16,513 nt of DNA from Solirubrobacterales bacterium. Lineage in GTDB: Bacteria > Actinomycetota > Thermoleophilia > Solirubrobacterales > Solirubrobacteraceae. A model generated the notes under the pieces. That model was not told the origin of the DNA. It searched no databases and saw only the letters and a list, made by a program, of their open reading frames with translations. The translations under genes and the position numbers were made by a program. The stretch is taken from NCBI GenBank assembly GCA_003151895.1, contig PLYX01000011.1:1-16513 (forward strand), given 5' to 3'. Positions 11,424 through 16,513 of this stretch are shown here, in pieces (position 1 is the stretch's first letter; the number at the start of each line of letters is the position of its first letter).

Positions 11424-11443
11424 CCTTTACCATACCGTAAAGG
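11424..11443. promoter_or_regulatory. Inverted-repeat operator and -10 box of vapBC-2
   Basis: CCTTTAC (11424-11430) and GTAAAGG (11437-11443) form perfect 7-base arms around CATACC. Minus-strand TATGGT (11429-11434) overlaps the repeat and lies six bases before the ATG, so a bound AbrB dimer would cover the -10 region of a leaderless transcript. Confidence 0.7.
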
Positions 11444-11610
11444 CAATCGCTGGCGTAGTGCCTTGAGAGCTGCTCCCAAGGCCCGCCCAACTGTCAGCCG
11501 CCCTCCCATGGCGGCGTTGGGGTCCATCCTGCCGCCACGGACCCCCGGTGGAAGGGTCTGCGGCTGCTCAGCGCCGGCTGGGATTCGACTCATGCCAACC
11601 ACCCTACCCC

Positions 11611-11701
11611 GCGCTTGCGACGGTACTCGGCGCGGGGTGGTCTCTATGAGCACCAGTCACCAGGGGCAGGCCACATGATGCGCCGGGGAGCGACAGTGCT
11701 C
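11611..11701. repeat. Conserved mazF-downstream spacer, copy beside vapBC-2
   Basis: GCGCTTGCGACGGTACTCGG, then TCTCTATGAGCACCAGTCAC and CAGGGGCAGGCCACATGATG, shorter than the 7685 copy near its right end. It again joins a mazF 3' end to a downstream toxin-antitoxin operon. The remaining part of the 11444-11610 interval shows nothing recognisable. Confidence 0.85.
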
Positions 11702-11794
11702 TCAGCAGTCGGTGGCCTCGGTGCGGGTCAGGACCAGCACCGGTCGCCGCTTGCGGTCGGGCCGCTCGTACCACCAGACCTCCCCGCGTCTCAT
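11702..11794 (-). pseudogene. mazF: mazF remnant with internal deletion
   Basis: From ATG 11794 the frame reads MRRGEVWWYERPDRKRRPVL, then VLTRTEATDC and TGA. The first 23 residues align with the start of the intact MazF (RGEVWLYEHPDRKRRPALIL) and ATDC with its last four, so about 70 central codons, including the catalytic TIRG loop, are missing while the frame is kept. A 30-residue product could be made but cannot have nuclease activity. Confidence 0.85.
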
Positions 11795-11877
11795 CGTGGG
11801 TGTTTCTGTTGGTATCCTCGGGCGTCGGCGAGCGTTTCGCCGTTGGCGGCGATCTCTTCCTCGGATAGGCGTTTCAT
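11791..11877 (-). pseudogene. Antitoxin fragment overlapping the mazF remnant
   Basis: Twenty-eight residues, MKRLSEEEIAANGETLADAR then GYQQKHPR, ending in an ATGA overlap with the mazF remnant; an earlier in-frame ATG at 11904 would add nine basic residues. The overlap shows it is the antitoxin gene of that mazF. It does not resemble the intact MazE (which ends in FSWDEYL), so this pair came from a different mazEF lineage or is only a short piece of it. Possibly a complete mini-gene, more likely a truncated one. Confidence 0.55.
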
Positions 11878-11952
11878 CTTCCGACGCGCTGACCTCCGCT
11901 TCATCGCCGACAGTAAGTGTGTCGCGCGAGCAAACCACTGCGGCTTGTCGCG

Positions 11953-12300
11953 TCACTCAGTCGCGCGAGAAAGACCAGGGCACCTCACAACCTCGCTCAG
12001 TCGCGCAACCAACCCCCGAGGGCCCATCCCCTCCGTACTCCAGGAGGAAATGGTTTGATGACCCTTCGCACCCTTATTGCATCTGTCGTTTCTCAAGCAT
12101 CCGCTGATTCGACCCCAAGGTACATTGCTGTTCAGTCAAATCCACAGGTTGCGCGAGCAGCTTCGCCAGCAGTTTCAACTTCATTTGATGAGACTGCTCA
12201 ACACGGTGTAGGCGTGGAGGGCGTGGACGGAGTGGCAGGGCCACGATGGTTTTCATCACGCCTAACTCCCTCCGGTTCGCCTCATCACTCAGTCGCGCAA
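11953..12300. repeat. Three copies of the word CTCAGTCGCGC
   Basis: TCACTCAGTCGCGCGAG at 11953, TCGCTCAGTCGCGCAA at 11993 and TCACTCAGTCGCGCAA at 12285. The first two lie upstream of the 129-residue gene and the third inside it. Confidence 0.7.
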
Positions 12301-12447
12301 GCAGCTCTAAAAAAGACCCCAGGTTTGATAACTAAGAGCCTGGCCCTCTTTGTATCTAAAAACCGAAAACTTAAAGTATTGGGATTTACGCCAATAATGG
12401 CCTTGTTGCTAACTCCAGCGGTTGTCTTTGCTGGGGTTCAGGCATAG
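12058..12447 (+). CDS. Unrecognised 129-residue protein with C-terminal hydrophobic segment, atypical composition
   Basis: ATG 12058 has an excellent ribosome site (AGGAGGAAA, 12042-12050). The protein starts MTLRTLIASVVSQASADSTP, has a Ser/Ala/Gly-rich middle (VEGVDGVAGPRW), a basic stretch (FVSKNRKLKVLG) and a final hydrophobic helix FTPIMALLLTPAVVFAGVQA. The basic-plus-hydrophobic end ...VVFAGVQA has the look of a signal peptide or sortase-like membrane anchor, but here it is at the very C-terminus. Codons such as AAA, CTT, GTA, TTG and ATA are far more frequent than in neighbouring genes, suggesting recent transfer or a rearranged fragment: possibly the N-terminus of an exported protein whose continuation has been lost. 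It ends 16 bases before the next gene. Confidence 0.5.
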   Translation: MTLRTLIASVVSQASADSTPRYIAVQSNPQVARAASPAVSTSFDETAQHGVGVEGVDGVAGPRWFSSRLTPSGSPHHSVAQAALKKTPGLITKSLALFVSKNRKLKVLGFTPIMALLLTPAVVFAGVQA

Positions 12448-12463
12448 TGGAGTGGGAGACAGG

Positions 12464-15400
12464 ATGCAGCCAGTGGAACCGGACGGTCAAGCGCGCTCGA
12501 TTTCAACGTCTTGCCTGGAGACAGGTCGCGGCATCGCGGCGACCGATGGGCACTCGCAGTCACCATACGGGATATGCAGACCGCAACGGCCTGAAACGCT
12601 GCCGCTGGGCGCTCGGGCCGCCGTGCGCCGGGCGGCTCTCGTCCCGCTGGCCCTGCTCGCGGCCGCCGTTGTCTGCCTCTTGGCGGGCACCACGCCCGCC
12701 CTGGCCCTGAACGCCCACGTCTTCAAGAGCTCGTTCGGCAGCGCTGGCTCTGGTGCGGGTCAGTTCGCTGAACCGTCGGGGGTGGCGGTCAACGAAGTGA
12801 CCCTCGGCAAGGTCGGCGACGTGTACGTCGCGGACAAGGGCAACAACCGCGTGGAGTGGTTCAGCCCCGAAGGCAAAGGACTCAAGGGCGAATTCGACGG
12901 CAGCGAAACGCCCGCCAAAAGCGTTGCCTCGCCGACCGCGATCGCGATCGACAACTCGACCAACCCGCTCGACCCCTCCGCCGGCGATGTGTACGTGGTC
13001 GACTCCGGCAACAAGGTGATCGACAAGTTTGAAGCGGGCGGGAAATACGTCGGGTCGATCACGACCGGCTCCGGCGGCGAACCACTCGGGGAACTCGACG
13101 GTGTCGCGGTCGACACGGAAGGTCTTGTATGGGTCTATCAGGGGAGCGGCGAGATCGACAGCTACAGCTCGACGGTAGCGAACGAATTCCTCTCCAGCCG
13201 CAGCTCGCCGTTCGGCGCCTCGCCCGGCTTCGCGGTCGACTCCGAAGACCACCTCTACGTCAACCGCGGCGCCGAAGTGATCGCCAAGATCAACAGCTCC
13301 GGCGAAACCATGATCGAAGAAATCGACGCGGAAGGATCGAGCGGCGCCGCGGTCGATACGGCGACCGGCGAAGCCTTCGTCGACAACGTCACGAGCGTCG
13401 CCGTGTTCGACTCTGCCGCTGCGTGCACCGCGGCGTCACCATGCACGTCTGCGCCCTCGGGCTCGCTGCTCGATCGCTTCGGCTCCGGACATCTGGAACA
13501 CAGCAATGGGGTCGCAGTGGACGCCTCCAGCGATGTCGCGTACGTCGCCGACTCCACCGCCGACGCGGTCAGGGTCTTCACGCCGACGCTCGTCCCGGAC
13601 GTCGCGACCGGTCCGCCGTCCAACCCGGGCGAAGGGGCCGTGACGCTGAACGGGACGGTGAACCCGGACGGCGTGCAGGTCACATCCTGCGAATTCGAAT
13701 ACGGGCTCACCACCACCTACGGCTCCACCGCGGAATGCTCCGCCAACCCAGGCGCCGGGTCTTCCCCCGTGGCCGTGAGCGCCGACCTGAGCGGCCTCCA
13801 GCTCGGCAACGTCTATCACTACCGCCTCGTCGCCGGCAACAAAAACGGCGCGAACGCCAGCGCGGACAGCACCATCCAGGTGGGTCCGCTCGTCGAAGCG
13901 GAGTCGATCTCCGGCGTCGGCACCGTTGAAGCCACCGTTGCCGCTCACGTCAACGCCGGTGGACGGCCCACAACCTACCGGGTCGAATACGGCACCACCA
14001 GCGCCTACGGCTCCAGCACACCCGCGGAGAGCGTCGGGGCGCCGGCCGAAGCGGTCGCCGTCTCGGTGCGATTGGAAAAACTCGAACCCGGCGTCGAATA
14101 CCACTATCGCTTCGTCGCCACCAACGAGTTCGGCAGCACATTCGGCTCCGACGTGCCCTTCACGACGTTTCAGGCCGGCGGTGCGGCCGCTTTGACTCTG
14201 CCCGATGAACGGGTGTTCGAGCTGGTGTCTTCGCCCAACTCTAACCAGAACGTCTATGGGCCCTCAGAGACATTCGGAGAAACCAACCCCCAAGAAGACT
14301 TCAATACCGAACGGGCTGTGCGCGCGGCGGCTGACGGAGGTGCGATCGCGTATCTCGGGGACCCGCCGGCGGGCGCAGAAGGCGAAGGCGGTGGCGGCCT
14401 CTTGGGCAACGGCTTGGGTAATGCTTGGCTCGGTACGCGCACGCCCGACGGCTGGAGCACGAAAACTATCCAGCCTCCGCTCGCTACGGCGTCTGGGTTC
14501 GGGAACTTCACACAGTACGAAGCCTTCTCGAGCGATCTCACTGCGGGGATCGTCGCATCCGGGGAAGCGCTCACCCACGATGTGGCGCCCGCGTGCACGC
14601 TGTATCTGCGCACTGCGAGTGATGGCAGTCTGCACCCGCTCGTCACCGCGGCTCAGACCCTCGGGCGTTGCCGCAATGAACACGAAGCGCGTGTCTTTGC
14701 TGGTGGCTCCACGGATGCCTCTCATCTGCTCTTCGAGAACGAAGGTGCACTGACGCCAGGGTCGGTCAAAGCCGCCGAAGGACAGTTCAATCTCTACGAC
14801 TCCACCGCGGGCCAGCCGCACTTGGTTAACGTGCTGCCGAACGGCAAAACCGACCCGAATGCCACGTTCGGCAGCCCAGCACCGTCGCAGAACTTCAATC
14901 AGCCCGACTTCAGCAACGTCGCCTCGGCCGATGGGTCGCGTATCTTCTGGACCGATCTGAATACCGGCAATCTCTACGTGCGCGAGAACGACACTCAGCC
15001 GCAGAGCCCGCTCGGTGCAAAAGGCGAATGCACCGTGCCCGCCGATGCTTGCGCCCTCCAGGTGGACGCCACGCAGGGACCCGGCCCCAGTGGCGGTGGG
15101 CGGTTCTTGTCCGCCAGCGCCGATGGCACGCGGGTCTTCTTCACCGACTGCAGCAAGCTCACACAAGACTCCACAGCCGTTGAAGGAAGCTGCCTCCACG
15201 AAACCGAAGGCTTCCCGATCTTCACAGGTAACGACCTCTACGAATACAACGTCAACACCGGGAAGCTGGCCGACCTTACCGTCGATGCCAACGCCGGCGA
15301 CCCTCTCCGTGCGGATGTGCAGGGCGTGATCGGCACGAGCGAAGACGGCGCCTATGTCTACTCTGTCGCGGGCGGAGCCCTCGCTCCCGGCGCCACGCCT

Positions 15401-16513
15401 CGCACCTGCAAAGCGGCCCGCCTCGAGGAACCCCGGACGGAAGAAGACGCACAAGAACAAGCGGAAGAAGAACAGGGCTTGCTTCCAGCGAAGCGGGGCT
15501 GCAATCTGTATCTCCTTCATGCGGGAGAACCCGCGCGATTCATCGCCGCTCTCTCGCCCACGGACAACGCCCTCGCAGGGCCCCTCTATGAGTCATTTTA
15601 CGTCGGCGATTGGCATGCCGACCTCGGGTCGCGTGTCGCCGAGGTAACCCCCGACGGCCGCAGCCTCGTGTTTCGCTCGGCGCTTCGACTTACTGGTTAC
15701 AACAGCTCGGTCGGACAAGCGAAAGTTGCTGTGCCCGAGGTGTTCGTGTACGACGCGACACGCCCAGGAGCTCCCGGCAATCCCGCCTGCGTCTCGTGCA
15801 ATCCAACCGGCGCACCTCCAATCGAAAACGCAGGCAGCTCCACCGGAGCGTTTCTGCCACCTAGTCTGCACGGCACCTACATGCCACGCTGGATTTCCGA
15901 AGATGGGCGCCACGTGTTCTTTGACACCTTCCAGCCGCTCGTCCCTCAGGACACCAATGGTCGCCAGGATGTCTACGAGTGGGAGCGCGAAGGCGCGCCC
16001 GGCTGCCCTGAACGGACTTCCGCGAGCCTGAACGGCGGTTGCGTCTTTCTGCTGTCGGGGGGAAGCAGCAGCGACAACGCCTTTCTCCTTGACGCCAGCG
16101 CAGACGGCAGCGATGTGTTCTTCACGAGCCGCGCCTCGCTCGTCCCGGAAGCCGTCAATGAAAACGTGAAGCTGTATGACGCCCGGGTGAGAGGCGGCTT
16201 TTCGCGGTCTTCGCTGGCGTGCTCTGGCACGGGCTGTCAGGGCGTGCCGCCTGCGCCGCCGATCTTCGCGACTCCCTCGAGCGCGACCTTCAACGGCGTC
16301 GGTAACTTCCCTCCGCCACCGTCCACGAAAGCAAAGACCCCCGCTCAGATCAAGGCCGGACAGCTCGTGGCGGCGCTGAAGGCATGCCGCAGCAAAAAGA
16401 ACAAGCACAAGCGAGCGCTCTGCGAAGCACAGGCCAAGAAGCGCTACGGTCCGCCCCACAAAGCGAAGAAGCCGAGCAAAGGCAGGAAAGGGGTCTACTG
16501 CATGAACCGTGGG
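12464..16513 (+). CDS. Large exported NHL/beta-propeller protein with fibronectin-like domains, partial at right edge
   Basis: An uninterrupted frame gives at least 1350 residues with no stop before the edge. From ATG 12464 (GGGAG upstream) a 53-residue polar leader precedes a signal segment (AALVPLALLAAAVVCLLAGT, about residues 57-76, with ALA as a possible cleavage site). GTG 12623 would give a classical signal peptide and is an equally good start. Residues about 85-375 carry NHL-type repeats (GVAV...GDVYVADKGNNRV, GDVYVVDSGNKVI, GVAVDASSDVAYVADS). Two fibronectin-III-like domains follow (about 376-476 and 480-569; GTVNPDG...EYGLTTTYGS and VEYGTTSAYGSS...YHYRFVATNEFG). Then comes a long TolB/WD40-like propeller region (ASADGTRVFFTD, TSEDGAYVYS, SEDGRHVFFD, ASADGSDVFFT) to about 1285, and a Lys/Cys-rich tail (ALKACRSKKNKHKRALCEAQ). 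It is probably a secreted or cell-surface binding protein; ligand unknown. Confidence 0.9.
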   Translation, partial: MQPVEPDGQARSISTSCLETGRGIAATDGHSQSPYGICRPQRPETLPLGARAAVRRAALVPLALLAAAVVCLLAGTTPALALNAHVFKSSFGSAGSGAGQFAEPSGVAVNEVTLGKVGDVYVADKGNNRVEWFSPEGKGLKGEFDGSETPAKSVASPTAIAIDNSTNPLDPSAGDVYVVDSGNKVIDKFEAGGKYVGSITTGSGGEPLGELDGVAVDTEGLVWVYQGSGEIDSYSSTVANEFLSSRSSPFGASPGFAVDSEDHLYVNRGAEVIAKINSSGETMIEEIDAEGSSGAAVDTATGEAFVDNVTSVAVFDSAAACTAASPCTSAPSGSLLDRFGSGHLEHSNGVAVDASSDVAYVADSTADAVRVFTPTLVPDVATGPPSNPGEGAVTLNGTVNPDGVQVTSCEFEYGLTTTYGSTAECSANPGAGSSPVAVSADLSGLQLGNVYHYRLVAGNKNGANASADSTIQVGPLVEAESISGVGTVEATVAAHVNAGGRPTTYRVEYGTTSAYGSSTPAESVGAPAEAVAVSVRLEKLEPGVEYHYRFVATNEFGSTFGSDVPFTTFQAGGAAALTLPDERVFELVSSPNSNQNVYGPSETFGETNPQEDFNTERAVRAAADGGAIAYLGDPPAGAEGEGGGGLLGNGLGNAWLGTRTPDGWSTKTIQPPLATASGFGNFTQYEAFSSDLTAGIVASGEALTHDVAPACTLYLRTASDGSLHPLVTAAQTLGRCRNEHEARVFAGGSTDASHLLFENEGALTPGSVKAAEGQFNLYDSTAGQPHLVNVLPNGKTDPNATFGSPAPSQNFNQPDFSNVASADGSRIFWTDLNTGNLYVRENDTQPQSPLGAKGECTVPADACALQVDATQGPGPSGGGRFLSASADGTRVFFTDCSKLTQDSTAVEGSCLHETEGFPIFTGNDLYEYNVNTGKLADLTVDANAGDPLRADVQGVIGTSEDGAYVYSVAGGALAPGATPRTCKAARLEEPRTEEDAQEQAEEEQGLLPAKRGCNLYLLHAGEPARFIAALSPTDNALAGPLYESFYVGDWHADLGSRVAEVTPDGRSLVFRSALRLTGYNSSVGQAKVAVPEVFVYDATRPGAPGNPACVSCNPTGAPPIENAGSSTGAFLPPSLHGTYMPRWISEDGRHVFFDTFQPLVPQDTNGRQDVYEWEREGAPGCPERTSASLNGGCVFLLSGGSSSDNAFLLDASADGSDVFFTSRASLVPEAVNENVKLYDARVRGGFSRSSLACSGTGCQGVPPAPPIFATPSSATFNGVGNFPPPPSTKAKTPAQIKAGQLVAALKACRSKKNKHKRALCEAQAKKRYGPPHKAKKPSKGRKGVYCMNRG

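Noticed and set aside
9528..11678. A 716-codon plus-strand open frame across both vapBC operons
   Set aside because: It is antisense to two well-supported toxin-antitoxin operons, has no convincing ribosome site, and its composition mirrors the complementary genes. It is open because the DNA is GC-rich.
14264..15520. A 418-codon minus-strand frame inside the propeller gene
   Set aside because: It is the complement of a continuous, domain-rich plus-strand gene and shows no coherent domains.

Overview
The window looks like chromosomal DNA from a high-GC actinobacterium, most likely of the class Thermoleophilia (Solirubrobacterales or a relative). This rests on GC-rich codon use, a very short protein with the 'TYTNVAMTLALVFAMTGGAYA' type of signal segment common in that group, and a large exported NHL/fibronectin-like protein ending in a Cys/Lys-rich tail (ALKACRSKKNKHKRALCEAQ) of the kind seen in many exported Solirubrobacterales proteins. 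No search was run, so the taxonomic call is an inference.

Left part (1-4047, minus strand): a compact operon reads PadR-family regulator, ABC ATPase with a degenerate active site, canonical LolD/MacB-type ABC ATPase, then a large FtsX/MacB-like permease that runs off the left edge. Junctions are an ATGA overlap, a 43-base gap and a TGATG overlap. It is probably a PadR-controlled export or lipoprotein/lipid-extraction transporter.

Middle part (about 4250-11910, minus strand): an island of toxin-antitoxin-like modules. Five paralogous copies (A to E) of one two-gene unit are present. Each has a first gene of 70-78 codons ending in PPDGEG, followed after 0-3 bases by a second gene of 124-143 codons with a LAFGxRH...VY..A..RL C-terminal motif. 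I do not recognise this family with certainty. It behaves like a type II antitoxin/toxin pair and its toxin-like partner resembles the C-terminal half of RelE/ParE-fold toxins. A is a double pseudogene with a chimeric antitoxin, B is a lone antitoxin with an internal stop, and C, D and E are open. An intact mazEF pair lies between D and E. Three eroded mazF remnants, each with the same 3' end and the same conserved spacer, lie next to C, D and the second vapBC pair. Two vapBC (PIN-domain) operons follow; the first sits between two 78-base, 94% identical, AT-richer direct repeats. The pattern suggests growth by block duplication, deletion and recombination between modules.

Right part (9385-9525 and 12058-16513, plus strand): a 46-residue truncated signal-segment protein, an unrecognised 129-residue protein of atypical base composition, and a very large exported beta-propeller protein (at least 1350 residues) that continues past the right edge.
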